Source: Deinococcus sp.
GTDB taxonomy: Bacteria; Deinococcota; Deinococci; Deinococcales; Deinococcaceae
Assembly (NCBI RefSeq): GCF_018260555.1
Contig: NZ_JAGLBB010000032.1
Span: 1-35,542 of the forward strand
Reading direction: 5' to 3'
DNA: 35,542 nucleotides
Positions 24,036-32,431 of the stretch are shown here, one piece after another; positions within the stretch are counted from its first letter, which is position 1, and each line of letters starts with the position of its first letter. Below the pieces are notes generated by a model. That model was not told the origin of the DNA. It worked only from the letters and a program-made list of their open reading frames with translations, and did no database searches. Position numbers and translations under genes: made by a program.

Positions 24036-24955
24036 CCCTGCCCGCCCCGTTCGACCCGTGGACGCTCGGCGCGAGCCTGTACACGCCAGCCACCCGCCCT
24101 GATCTGGTTGAACTCGGCAGTGGCCGCTGGCCGGACCTGACCAGCCTGATCTACTGCACCGAGGACGCCGTGCGCGAGGACGACCTGCCGCACGCCCTGG
24201 CGAACCTGCGCGCCGCGCTGCCGCAGCTGGGCGACCGCGGCCCGCTGCGCCTGATCCGCGTGCGCAACCCCGCCGTGCTGCGCGAGGTCCTGCGCATGGA
24301 CCTGCGCGCCGTGACCGGCTTCGTGCTGCCCAAGGTTCACGCCGGGAACCTCGCCGGGTACCTGGACGAACTCGGCGCGCCGGAACACGCGCACCTGCAC
24401 GTGTTCCCGACCCTGGAGACCCGCGAGGCCCTCAGTGAGGCCGACATGACCGCCCTGCGCGACCTGATGCTCACGCGCGGCATTCAGGGCCGCGTGGGCG
24501 GCCTGCGCATCGGTGGCAACGACCTGATGCACGCCCTCGGCGTGCGCCGCACCCCCGGCCGCACCGTGTTCGAGGGACCCCTGGAACGCGTGATCAGTAT
24601 GCTGATCGGCGTGTTCAAACCCGCCGGATTCGCGCTGTCCAGCCCCGTGTACGAGGTCTTCAGCGACCCAGCCACCCTGGCCCGCGAACTGCAACAGGAT
24701 CTCGAGTACGGACTGTGCGGCAAGACCATCATTCACCCCGCGCAGATCGGAGCAGTGCTTGGCGCGTACGCCGTTCACGCCCACGACCTTCAGGAAGCCC
24801 GCGCCATCCTGGCTCCCGACGCCCCGGCCGTGTTCAGCATGAACGGCCGCATGTGCGAACCCGCCACGCACACCCGCTGGGCCGCCGACATCCTGGCCCG
24901 CGCCGAGCGGTACGGCGTGCTGCCCGAACAGCAGAGCGAAGCCCTGCACTTCTGA
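24032..24955 (+). CDS. HpcH/HpaI (CitE-like) aldolase/lyase family protein
   Basis: A 307-residue cytoplasmic TIM-barrel enzyme. CitE-like landmarks are GFVLPKVHA, FPTLETREAL (metal-binding Glu), RIGGNDLMHA (metal-binding Asp) and GKTIIHPAQI near the C-terminus. Relatives cleave or form C-C bonds of keto acids with Mg2+. In the Ter-type cassette it accompanies the StiP, HAD, PRTase and ATP-grasp proteins and is presumed to modify the same metabolite; the reaction is unknown. It starts with GTG in a GTGA overlap with the StiP-like gene. It ends 2 bp before a hairpin repeat that may end the operon transcript. Confidence 0.85.
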   Translation: MTLPAPFDPWTLGASLYTPATRPDLVELGSGRWPDLTSLIYCTEDAVREDDLPHALANLRAALPQLGDRGPLRLIRVRNPAVLREVLRMDLRAVTGFVLPKVHAGNLAGYLDELGAPEHAHLHVFPTLETREALSEADMTALRDLMLTRGIQGRVGGLRIGGNDLMHALGVRRTPGRTVFEGPLERVISMLIGVFKPAGFALSSPVYEVFSDPATLARELQQDLEYGLCGKTIIHPAQIGAVLGAYAVHAHDLQEARAILAPDAPAVFSMNGRMCEPATHTRWAADILARAERYGVLPEQQSEALHF

Positions 24956-24957
24956 AC

Positions 24958-25017
24958 CGGACTCCGATTGAAGGGACTGCAAAGACCCTTCAATCCGAGC
25001 GAATCAATCGGAATCCG
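24958..25017. repeat. 60-bp dispersed repeat with perfect 10-bp hairpin
   Basis: Arms GATTGAAGGG (24966-24975) and CCCTTCAATC (24986-24995) are perfectly complementary around ACTGCAAAGA. The ends CGGACTCCG and CGGAATCCG are near-inverted repeats. The right 17 bp equal the right end of the 7092-7222 element. It sits directly behind the biosynthetic cassette and could serve as its terminator. Confidence 0.65.
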
Positions 25018-25203
25018 TCTCAGCGTCCAACATGGCAACCTGCGCCGCAGCGCTGGGCGCGGGGCGGCGGTACCCTGGGGTCATGACGTCTGCCCCGACT
25101 GGTTCAGTGTGCGTGCGCGCGTGGCACCCGCTGTGGTTCGCCCGGAGTGTTTCCCGTTGAGGTCGCCGCCGGAGGAGCTGCCACGGTGGTGGCCGGGCAC
25201 GCC

Positions 25204-25210
25204 AGGGGAG
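25204..25210 (+). promoter_or_regulatory. ribosome binding site that sets the rsgA start
   Basis: AGGGGAG lies 5 bp before the GTG at 25216 and is the only good Shine-Dalgarno match near the possible starts. An in-frame GTG at 25147 has none. Confidence 0.6.
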
Positions 25211-25215
25211 ACCGC

Positions 25216-26277
25216 GTGACCAGCGATTCCGACCAGATGCAGACGGACCGGCAGGCCGGGGAGTGGCACGGCCCAGAACTGGACGCCCTGGGCTGGACGG
25301 CCGCTCTGCACACCGCCGCGCAGGACGTCCTGAAGGCCGCCGCGCCGGACGTGCAGCCGGACCTGCTGCCAGCCCGTGTGGCGGGGGTCGGGCGCGGCTC
25401 GTTCCGCCTGTGGACGGCGCAGGGTGAGGAAGGCGCGTTGCTGGCGGGCGTCATGCGCCAGGATCCGGACTCGCAGCCGGTCATGGGTGACTGGGTGGTC
25501 GCGCAGCGGCTGCTGGACAGCCCGGACCTGCGGGTCACGGCGGTCCTGCCGCGCCATACGACCTTCGCGCGGGCCGTGCACGGCGGCCTGAGCCGTCAGG
25601 TCATCACCGCGAACGTGGATACCGTCCTGATCGTCACGGCCCCCGACGCGGACTTTGACCTGCCGCGTCTGGGCCGGTACGTGGCGGCCGTGCATGCCAG
25701 CGGCGCGCAGCCTGCGCTGCTGCTGAACAAGACCGACCTGACCCGCGACCCGCAGCCGTTCCTGGCGCAGTTGCGCTCCCTGGCGCCCGGCGTGTCCGTG
25801 TACGCCCTGAATGCCCGCACGGGCGAGGGCCTGGGGGACGTGCGGGGCGCGCTGCGTCCCGGCGTGACGGCGGCATTGATCGGCTCGTCCGGCGTGGGGA
25901 AGAGCACCCTGACGAACGCCCTGCTGGGCCGCGACGCCGCGCAGACCGGCGCGGTCATGCCGGATGGCCTGGGCCGCCACACCACCACCGCCCGCACCCT
26001 GTACCGCGTGCCCGGCGGCGGCCTGCTGGTCGATAACCCGGGCCTGCGGGACATCGCCGTGTGGGACCCGGAAGGGGTGGCCACGGAGCTCGACGTGATC
26101 GAGCAGATCGCCGCCGACTGCCGCTACCGCAAGTGCACCCACACGGGCGAGCCGGGCTGCGCCGTGCGCAGGGCCGTGCAGCGCGGCCAGATCAGCGCCG
26201 GGCAACTCGAGGCATACCACGCCCTGAAAGGCACAGCCGCCCCCACGCGCCGCAACAGCCGACCCCCCCGCCGCTGA
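25216..26277 (+). CDS. rsgA: small ribosomal subunit biogenesis GTPase RsgA
   Basis: A 353-residue circularly permuted GTPase that helps mature the 30S subunit. The G motifs appear in the diagnostic permuted order: G4 NKTD in LLLNKTDLT, then G1 GSSGVGKST, then G3 DNPG. Earlier, an N-terminal OB-fold-like region includes PVMGDWVV. The C-terminal zinc-binding part is DCRYRKCTHTGEPGC (Cys/Cys/His/Cys) and the tail is basic. Length is usual for the family. The GTG at 25216 is preferred because of AGGGGAG 5 bp upstream; a GTG at 25147 would add 23 residues. It is followed at once by a dispersed repeat and stands alone between two convergent-transcription regions. Confidence 0.93.
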   Translation: MTSDSDQMQTDRQAGEWHGPELDALGWTAALHTAAQDVLKAAAPDVQPDLLPARVAGVGRGSFRLWTAQGEEGALLAGVMRQDPDSQPVMGDWVVAQRLLDSPDLRVTAVLPRHTTFARAVHGGLSRQVITANVDTVLIVTAPDADFDLPRLGRYVAAVHASGAQPALLLNKTDLTRDPQPFLAQLRSLAPGVSVYALNARTGEGLGDVRGALRPGVTAALIGSSGVGKSTLTNALLGRDAAQTGAVMPDGLGRHTTTARTLYRVPGGGLLVDNPGLRDIAVWDPEGVATELDVIEQIAADCRYRKCTHTGEPGCAVRRAVQRGQISAGQLEAYHALKGTAAPTRRNSRPPRR

Positions 26278-26278
26278 T

Positions 26279-26400
26279 ACGGACTCCGGGTTGAATGGGC
26301 TGCAAAGACCATTCAATCCAAGCGGATGCGAGTGGGAGAGGAACGGGTTCCGGACGTGGAGCTGGCAATCTGGCGTAGTCCCGAATCCATCCGAGTCCGT
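26279..26400. repeat. 122-bp MITE-like repeat with 8-bp terminal inverted repeats
   Basis: It begins ACGGACTC (26279-26286) and ends GAGTCCGT (26393-26400), a perfect inverted pair. Near the left end GGTTGAATGG / CCATTCAATCC pair around GCTGCAAAGA. Compared with 24966-24995, both arms have changed together (AAGGG/CCCTT to AATGG/CCATT) while CTGCAAAGA in the loop is kept. It lies between the convergent rsgA and modB ends. Confidence 0.65.
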
Positions 26401-26427
26401 TTCAGCCCTGGTGGTCGCGGCGAGGAT

Positions 26428-27165
26428 TCAATCTCGGCGGGCGGCGAGTGTGCGCACGATCAGCAGCACCGCGAAGGCCACGCAGACCATCACGGCCGAC
26501 AGCACCAGCGCGGGCCCCAGGTCGCTTTCCAGCGCGGCGTACACGGCCAGGGTCGCGGTACGCGTGCGGCCCTGGAGGGACCCGGCGAACAGGATGGTCG
26601 CGCCGAATTCACCGAGCGCCCGCGCCCAGGTCAGCACCAGCCCCTCAAGCAGGAAGGGGAAGGCCAGCGGCCACGTGATGAAGCGGAACACCTGCGCGCG
26701 GCTGGCCCCGTCGGTCTGCGCGGCCTGCTCGGCGTCTTGGTCCACGGCACTGAACCCGGCGCGCGCGGCCCGCAGGTAGAACGGAGAGGCCGTGAACAGT
26801 TGCGCCATGACGACCGCCGCCGGCGTGAACGCCAGGTTGACACCCGCGATTTCCAGTGGCGCGCCCAGCAGGCCGCTCCGCCCGAAGGTCAGCAGCAGAC
26901 CCAGGCCCGCCACGACCGGGGGCAGTACGATCGGCAGGTCCAGCAGCGTTTCGAGCACAGTCTTTCCGCGAAAGTCGAAGCGGGCCAGCAGGAACGCCAC
27001 GGGCGTGACCAGCAGCACGGTCAGCAGGGCGCTGAGCGAGGTGGTCCAGAGGCTCACGCGCAGCGTCTCGGTCACGGGGGGGCTCAGCAGGGTGGGCAGG
27101 AACGAGGCGTTCAGGCCGCGTGAGAGCAGCACCAGCGTGGGCAGCAGCAGGAACGCGGTCATCAC
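26428..27165 (-). CDS. modB: molybdate ABC transporter permease ModB
   Basis: An about 245-residue cytoplasmic-membrane permease with five to six hydrophobic segments. The ABC-coupling loop is ARALGEFGATILFAG (a classic EAA-type loop) and the domain start LRVSLWTTSLSALLTVLLVTP is typical of ModB/CysT-like permeases. It forms the channel for molybdate delivered by ModA. The start is uncertain: GTG at 27165 or ATG at 27162, with only a weak GGGTGG upstream. The frame stays open and hydrophobic (PLPLLLGG) for some residues further up, hinting that the true start may be earlier at a rare codon. It follows modA by 55 bp. No modC ATPase follows; the operon ends here. Confidence 0.88.
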   Translation of the reverse strand: MMTAFLLLPTLVLLSRGLNASFLPTLLSPPVTETLRVSLWTTSLSALLTVLLVTPVAFLLARFDFRGKTVLETLLDLPIVLPPVVAGLGLLLTFGRSGLLGAPLEIAGVNLAFTPAAVVMAQLFTASPFYLRAARAGFSAVDQDAEQAAQTDGASRAQVFRFITWPLAFPFLLEGLVLTWARALGEFGATILFAGSLQGRTRTATLAVYAALESDLGPALVLSAVMVCVAFAVLLIVRTLAARRD

Positions 27166-27220
27166 GCCACCCAGCAGCAGCGGCAGCGGGGGTGGCCGGG
27201 GCCGCGAGGGACCGCGCGAC

Positions 27221-27988
27221 CTAACGGGCAGGGCGGAACCCCCACTTGCGCAGGGTGCGCTGCCCGTCGGCGGACAGCAGGAACGCCACGAACGCCTGCG
27301 CCTGCGGGCCGCTGCGGGCCGAGGTCGTCACGCCGACCGGGTACGCGGCCAGCTGGTTGAACCGGCCTGGCAGGGCGACCGCCTGCACGCGTTCCTTCAG
27401 GCTGGGGGTCAGGTCGCTGCTGTACACCACGGCGGCGTCCGCCTCGCCCAGACTGACCTTCAGCGCGACCTGCCGCACGTTCACCTCCTCACTGACCACG
27501 TTCTTCAGGAACCGCGCTGCGTAGTCCCGCCCGTAGGTTCCGGCGCGGTCCACAGCCTCCAGCATCTGGCGGGTGTACGCCCCGACCGGCACGGCGGGCG
27601 AGGCGATCACGATCCGCAGGCCCGGCCGGGTCAGGTCCGCCAGGGACTTCACGGCGCTGCCGCGCGGCACGATCACGCTCAGGGTGTTCCGGGCGAACAC
27701 CTGCCGGGCCGTGAGTAGATGTCCGACCAGCGGCGTGAACTGCGCGTCGCTGGCACTGGCGTACACGTCGGCCTGCGCGCCCTGTTCCAGCTGCATACGC
27801 AGCGTCTGAGACCCGGCGAACTGGAAGGTGGTGCGGTTCCCGGTGCGACGGTCAAATTCCCGGCCGATCTCGGTGAAGGCGTCGGTCAGCGAGGACGCGG
27901 CGAATACCGTCAGCTTCACGGCGTGCGCCCCGGAGCCCAGGACCAGCAGGGGTACGGTCAGGAACCGTGCCATGAGGCGGCGTTTCAT
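27221..27988 (-). CDS. modA: molybdate-binding periplasmic protein ModA
   Basis: A 255-residue substrate-binding protein. The signal peptide (residues 1-23, ending GAHA) precedes LTVFAASSLTDAFTEIG, where the SSLTD serines contact the oxyanion. FQFAGSQTLRMQLEQGAQADVYASAS, LSVIVPRGS and EADAAVVYSSD are further family blocks. It binds molybdate (or tungstate) outside the membrane and hands it to ModB. The ATG overlaps the stop of the upstream HTH/substrate-binding regulator by 4 bp (ATGA). Length is normal. Confidence 0.93.
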   Translation of the reverse strand: MKRRLMARFLTVPLLVLGSGAHAVKLTVFAASSLTDAFTEIGREFDRRTGNRTTFQFAGSQTLRMQLEQGAQADVYASASDAQFTPLVGHLLTARQVFARNTLSVIVPRGSAVKSLADLTRPGLRIVIASPAVPVGAYTRQMLEAVDRAGTYGRDYAARFLKNVVSEEVNVRQVALKVSLGEADAAVVYSSDLTPSLKERVQAVALPGRFNQLAAYPVGVTTSARSGPQAQAFVAFLLSADGQRTLRKWGFRPAR

Positions 27989-29217
27989 GCGTGAGCCTTG
28001 CGGTTCGGGACGTGGGGACCGTGCAGAGGGTCGGGCGGGTCCGTCGGGGCCGCGCCGGGCTGACTGCGCTGCCAGACCTCGCCGGACCGCGCGGGGTCGT
28101 AGCCGCCGATAGCGCTCAGGTCGGCTCGGAAGGCCTCACTGCGGGCGGCGGCCAGCAGCGCCAGGATGCCCGGGTGCCCGGCGTGCTCGTCCGGGACAGC
28201 CAGATCAAAGCGTTCGTGTTGCAGTGGTATGAACTCCAGTCCGGCAGCCTGCGCAGCCGAGCGGGGACCGGGCGCGGCGTCCGCCTGCCCGGAGGCGACC
28301 AGCGCCGCCGCCTCCAGCGGACTGTGCGCCGTGGGCACGTCCGCCTGCCAGCCGTCCGGGTCGGGCAGGCCTGCGCGGCGTAGCCAGTCGTTCAGCAGCA
28401 GGCGGCTGCCTGACCCGCTCTCCCGGGTGAGCAGCCGCACGCCCGGGCGGGTCAGGTCGGCCGGGCCACGCAGCTTCAGGGGATTGCCGGGAGCAACCAG
28501 CAGGCCCTGTTCCCAGGTCCACAGCGTGAACAGCGTGGCCGCTCCCAGTTCCGCCTGCGTGAACGGCAGGTTCGAGGTGCCGCTTTGCGCGTCCCACAGG
28601 TGAATCCCGGCGGCGTGCGCCTCGCCCCGCGCCACGCTGCGGAGCGCCGTGAGGCTTGACCGGGCATGCAGGATCACGCGCGCCCCTCCGGGTTGGCGGG
28701 CCGCGTGCGTGACCAGCAGGTCCAGCGCCGGGTCGCAGCCCACCAGCAGGGCCGTCTGCCGGGCCAGCGCCAGCGTGTCCGGCACGCTCCGCAGCGGGCG
28801 CACGGCCACTTGCCCGGCGGGGCCACTCTGCTGAATGGTTCCGTCGGCGGGAACGTGGAAGCGGCCCTGGCCCGCGCCGCTGGCGCCGGAAGCACGCAGA
28901 TCCACGGCCCGCAACCGGCCATCCAGTTCGTACAGCCCCACCCGTGTGCCGGTGGCCAGATCGCCCTCGTGCTGGGCTTCCAGCAGGTCGCGACCGGGTG
29001 TGGGGTCGAGCGTGAACAGGTCGTCAACGCGGCAGGTCAGGGCGCGGGCCAGGGTGAACGCCAGGAGCGTGCCGGGCAGCGAAGCGCCTCCCTCGATGCG
29101 GTGCAGCGCCTGCCGGGAGATGCCCACCTGACGCGCCACGTCGCTGGCGCGCAGGCCCAGCGCCTCGCGGCGCTCACGCACACGGCATTCCAGAGTCATC
29201 GTAGGAGTGGCCGTCAT
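27985..29217 (-). CDS. HTH-type regulator fused to a periplasmic-binding-protein-like domain (molybdate sensing, inferred)
   Basis: A 410-residue one-component regulator. Residues 8-65 are an XRE-type helix-turn-helix (LRASDVARQVGISRQALHRIEGG). A linker (about 75-125) leads to a domain like the substrate-binding proteins of ABC transporters (about 135-385), with GCDPALDLL, LHARSSLTALRSVARGEAHAAGIH, LTRESGSGSRLLL and the late block SPLEAAALVASGQADAAPG. This is the PBP_like fusion found in molybdate operons; the protein presumably reads a small anion directly and controls modA-modB. It is the first gene, overlapping modA by 4 bp. An inverted repeat 20 bp upstream could be its own operator. No strong ribosome site is seen at the ATG at 29217; an ATG at 29199 is possible. 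Confidence 0.85.
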   Translation of the reverse strand: MTATPTMTLECRVRERREALGLRASDVARQVGISRQALHRIEGGASLPGTLLAFTLARALTCRVDDLFTLDPTPGRDLLEAQHEGDLATGTRVGLYELDGRLRAVDLRASGASGAGQGRFHVPADGTIQQSGPAGQVAVRPLRSVPDTLALARQTALLVGCDPALDLLVTHAARQPGGARVILHARSSLTALRSVARGEAHAAGIHLWDAQSGTSNLPFTQAELGAATLFTLWTWEQGLLVAPGNPLKLRGPADLTRPGVRLLTRESGSGSRLLLNDWLRRAGLPDPDGWQADVPTAHSPLEAAALVASGQADAAPGPRSAAQAAGLEFIPLQHERFDLAVPDEHAGHPGILALLAAARSEAFRADLSAIGGYDPARSGEVWQRSQPGAAPTDPPDPLHGPHVPNRKAHA

Positions 29218-29236
29218 GGCGCAGGTTAACCCCCGC

Positions 29237-29251
29237 TTGACGCCCCGTCAA
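29237..29251. promoter_or_regulatory. candidate operator of the molybdate operon
   Basis: TTGACG-CCC-CGTCAA is a perfect 6-bp inverted repeat centred 27 bp upstream of the regulator's start codon. Two further TTGAC/GTTAAC-like hexamers flank it (CTTGAC at 29259-29264, GTTAAC at 29225-29230), at near-regular spacing. This array is a plausible autoregulatory site. Confidence 0.45.
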
Positions 29252-29329
29252 CCAGCACTTGACAGTGGCGGCCCGCTTCAGGTCACGCGTGTACGAACAC
29301 CCGGGTCTGTGGCGCAATGGCCGCCCGGC

Positions 29330-29372
29330 TTGATCCTGAACTGCACCAAGGCAGACGGAATCCGTACGAGAG
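29330..29372. repeat. right-end fragment of dispersed repeat
   Basis: The stretch TTGATCCTGAACTGCACC to ACGGAATCCGTACGAGAG matches positions 7187-7229 closely. The left part of the element is absent. It lies in the otherwise empty region 29218-29540, between the molybdate operon and the lipase module. No gene is seen there. Confidence 0.55.
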
Positions 29373-29540
29373 TACGCGCAGGGAAGCGCGCACGGGAATG
29401 GTGCAAGCACCACCAAACCTGCGCACTTTGGCCTGTGACGGCACAAGTTCACCGGAAGAGGCGTACTCCGGTGACGGGCGCGGGCGTGACCTGCTGGATG
29501 TGCGGCGCTCTGCGGTGAGCAGACGTGCCACCCTGAGTGC

Positions 29541-29711
29541 ATGAGTGACGGGCATACGCGTGCGAACCTGAACCAGATCCGGGTTCTGCTCGAAGAGCTG
29601 GCCGTGGCCCGGGATGAGACCTCGGCCACAGGCGCGGACCCTGAACCCGATGGGCGCGCCGTGAACGCCCTGCCGGAGACAGCAGAGGCGGACGTGAGGG
29701 AAGAACCCTGA
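29541..29711 (+). CDS. small acidic hypothetical protein (56 aa)
   Basis: ATG at 29541 to TGA at 29709-29711 gives 56 residues: a possible short helix (NLNQIRVLLEELAVARDE) followed by an acidic, Pro/Ala-rich tail. The codons are Deinococcus-like. There is no good ribosome binding site and I recognise no family. It lies just upstream of the lipase-like gene in the same direction, so it could be a small partner of that module or a chance frame. Confidence 0.4.
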   Translation: MSDGHTRANLNQIRVLLEELAVARDETSATGADPEPDGRAVNALPETAEADVREEP

Positions 29712-29795
29712 ACGTCCATGCGGCAAATGCCGGTCCGCGCCGCGCCACCCCCTGCTAGGCTGACCGCCAGTTCGCCAGCCCATCTGGAGGTTTTC

Positions 29796-31970
29796 ATGAC
29801 CGGTTCCGTCCCCCTGCAACGTCGTGCCCAGACCACTCCCACTACCCCGGACGCGCAGCCAGCCCCTGCGGCCCGGCCGGCCGCGTCGGGTTCGTCGTTA
29901 CTGGCCCGACCGGCCGCGCTGGCACTCCGGGCGGTTCACACGGCCCCCACCCTGAAGCTCGGACTTCAGAGCTTGCCGGAGGTCCGGCGCGTGCAACTGG
30001 GGCTGAACGTGAACATGGACCTCCAGGCGGTCGTGGTGACGCTCGCCATAAAGGTTGGGTACGGCGCGCTAGACGCCCAGTACCGGGCACTGACAAAGCG
30101 GCCGCTGGTGCAGGACTTCCGGGCTGAGGTGACCGCGCTTGATGCGAGCCGGGAAGCGATGCGCCTGACTGGCGTGGATCACGCGGGCGTGATTGGCGCC
30201 ATGCTGGACGTGCACACGGACTCCCGGTACATGGTGGGGCTGGAGGTGGTGGACCGCGGTGCGCGGACGGACAACGTCATGTCGAACGCCGGGATGGGGA
30301 CCACCCGGCGGCTCGGGCAGAACCTCGTGGACCTTCCACGGCCTGTGGCGGATGCGCTGCAGGTAGCAAGGCGAGGCCTGCCATGGAACGTCCGGGAATA
30401 TGAGGTGGAGCGGTTCTCGGTTATCTCGGACCCGAAGGTGATCGAGGAACTCCGGCAGGAACTCGCGGACGCCCGCGCCAAGGGACAGACTCAGCAACTG
30501 CTCACCACCTACCGCCAGCGGACTGGCCGGTCCCTGTACACGCAGCTGGGGGAACTTGTCCGGGACGCCGGGCAACGCAAGATCCTGCTGGACCTGCTGC
30601 CCCCACCGATCAGCGAGGCGCAACTGACGTACGACGCGTTCCTGGAGAACATCGCCATCGGCATGGGGTACGAGAACGTCACCGGGGACGCCCTCGAGGG
30701 AAAGGAAGCGTTCGAGGACGAGCGCCGGCACGGGCAGCCGGCGGCGCTGCTCGCGTACTTCGGGTACTCCGCCGGGAACGCCATTCACGGGAAGTGGGGT
30801 CTGGACTTCCGGGTGTTCACGCCCATCCCGGGCCGCGCGAAGTACAAGGACGTGATCGTCGCGTGGCGCGGCACGGAAGGCTTGACGATCGACCTGAAGA
30901 ACAATAAGGCCGGGGGCATCGACACGAAAATAGGGGATTTTGCGCCCGGCAGCATCGGGTACTACCAGATTCAGCAGAACGAGGAAGTCATCAGCGCCCA
31001 ACTCACCAAGGCCCGCGCGGCCGGGCCGATCCTGATGGTCGGGCACTCCCTGGGCGGCGGCCTGGCGCAACTCGCCGCGACCCGCTACCCGCAGTACACC
31101 CGGGCGGTCGTGACCTTCCAGGGGGCAAACATCGACGAGAAGGACGTCGCCCGACTCGAGGCGTACAACAAAAACAACCCTCAACTGGCGATCACGGCCC
31201 GCCACTACCGCGCGGACGGGGACGTGGTCCCCACCGCCGGTGACCGGGGCCTGCCCGGCCAGATCCACTACTTCGACCCGCAGTGGAAACGGCACGGCAC
31301 GGACGCCCCCTTCGCGGGCGGCCTGGCGGAACTGGCGACCAGCGGGCACAACATCCCACTGCTGAACACTTACCTGCAGGGCCTGAAAACCAGCAACCCC
31401 GAACTGAACCTGCTGAAAACGGCGGGCATTCGGGACGAGAATCAGTTCGCGCCCGGGCAGGCCCGCAAGGACGCGCGCGTCGTGTACGGCGGGTCGTACA
31501 ACAGCGCGCAGGACCCCCGCATGGTTCTCGAGGGCGGCCGCGACAACCTGCTGGGCCTGCAGCGGTACCTGACGTACGTGAGCCAGAAGTACCCGAACCT
31601 GAAAGACCTCAAGGTGATCGGCGGCTTCGCGGATATGGTCGTGACGGGCGGGTCGTACACGGACGTGATCATGGACGGCCTGCCCGAGAACACCCTGCTC
31701 GACCACCTGACCACCCTGGCGTTGAAGAGCGAATCGTACGCCGCCTTCGTGAAGGGCGCCCTGAAGCTGATGGGCCTGACGGACGGAACGTACGGGCCGG
31801 TCACGCTGAACGTCACGCAGAACGACCTCGACATGGCAAAAGACCTGAACCTGAAATTACCTGACAAGGTGCAGATTCCTACTACTGTGATCCGTGAGGT
31901 GGTCACTGTCAGGCAGATAGAGACGCGAGAATTCGGGAGACTGCGTGAACTCTGGACGGCACTCCGGTGA
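29796..31970 (+). CDS. putative secreted class-3-lipase-type effector
   Basis: A 724-residue protein without a classical signal peptide. Residues 1-50 are Pro/Ala/Thr-rich. Residues about 60-330 are unrecognised; one helix pair (YRQRTGRSLYTQLGEL) faintly resembles an annexin-type repeat. Residues about 335-560 form an alpha/beta-hydrolase domain of class-3 lipase type: WRGTEG before the core, nucleophile Ser418 in GHSLGGG, Asp474 or 476 in RADGDVVP and His518 in SGHNIPLLNTYL. The last about 170 residues are alpha-helical with no clear match. GGAGG lies 5 bp before the ATG. The stop overlaps the first of three lipoprotein genes (GTGA), a typical toxin-immunity arrangement, so a phospholipase toxin is inferred. 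How it would be delivered is not visible. Confidence 0.7.
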   Translation: MTGSVPLQRRAQTTPTTPDAQPAPAARPAASGSSLLARPAALALRAVHTAPTLKLGLQSLPEVRRVQLGLNVNMDLQAVVVTLAIKVGYGALDAQYRALTKRPLVQDFRAEVTALDASREAMRLTGVDHAGVIGAMLDVHTDSRYMVGLEVVDRGARTDNVMSNAGMGTTRRLGQNLVDLPRPVADALQVARRGLPWNVREYEVERFSVISDPKVIEELRQELADARAKGQTQQLLTTYRQRTGRSLYTQLGELVRDAGQRKILLDLLPPPISEAQLTYDAFLENIAIGMGYENVTGDALEGKEAFEDERRHGQPAALLAYFGYSAGNAIHGKWGLDFRVFTPIPGRAKYKDVIVAWRGTEGLTIDLKNNKAGGIDTKIGDFAPGSIGYYQIQQNEEVISAQLTKARAAGPILMVGHSLGGGLAQLAATRYPQYTRAVVTFQGANIDEKDVARLEAYNKNNPQLAITARHYRADGDVVPTAGDRGLPGQIHYFDPQWKRHGTDAPFAGGLAELATSGHNIPLLNTYLQGLKTSNPELNLLKTAGIRDENQFAPGQARKDARVVYGGSYNSAQDPRMVLEGGRDNLLGLQRYLTYVSQKYPNLKDLKVIGGFADMVVTGGSYTDVIMDGLPENTLLDHLTTLALKSESYAAFVKGALKLMGLTDGTYGPVTLNVTQNDLDMAKDLNLKLPDKVQIPTTVIREVVTVRQIETREFGRLRELWTALR

Positions 31971-32431
31971 TCCGGGTCCTTCCACTGTTCCTGCTCCTCA
32001 TGGGGTGTCAGATGAAACAATCGGTGGAGAAGGGGCCGTTCGTCAGCAGTGATCTCACCCGGCTCGTTCAGGGGATTGACCTTGACACGGTGAACAGATG
32101 CGCCGACGCGTACGAGAAACGAAGTGAACTGGGTGGGTGCTTTGTCTCCACGGAGAAGCAGGATGAGGTTGCCAGAGCGGTCTCACAGGCCCTATTGAAC
32201 TCTGGATTTAAACCCGATCATGACCTGCGCAAGGACTTTGGAACGTGGTCTCAATCGTTGTCGCGAGGTGATCAGTCCGCCGTCATCGTGGTCGACACGC
32301 TGGAAGATGCAGACACGGAGGGCGACCGGGCGTTGCGTGACCAGGGTTTTAAGTCCTTCCTGGAAATCGCGGTGGTGAAGAACGACGTCTCCGGGCAGGC
32401 GGGCGCATCTGTGAGCGGATTGGTCAGGTGA
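31967..32431 (+). CDS. small lipoprotein, putative immunity protein (paralog 1)
   Basis: A 154-residue lipoprotein: MIRVLPLFLLLMGC with lipobox LMGC (Cys14). Two conserved Cys follow in NRCADAY and LGGCF, with the LRKDFGTW motif in the middle and a short C-terminal tail. These landmarks recur in both following genes, so this is a tandem family. I recognise no named family. It overlaps the lipase-like gene by 4 bp (GTGA) and would be co-translated with it, placing a periplasm-facing lipoprotein with an envelope-attacking lipase. Immunity is an inference from that layout. Codons are richer in A/T-ending forms than in the surrounding core genes. Confidence 0.7.
   Translation: MIRVLPLFLLLMGCQMKQSVEKGPFVSSDLTRLVQGIDLDTVNRCADAYEKRSELGGCFVSTEKQDEVARAVSQALLNSGFKPDHDLRKDFGTWSQSLSRGDQSAVIVVDTLEDADTEGDRALRDQGFKSFLEIAVVKNDVSGQAGASVSGLVR

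Noticed and set aside
25147..25215. RsgA start at GTG 25147
   Set aside because: There is no Shine-Dalgarno there, while GTG 25216 has AGGGGAG at ideal distance.
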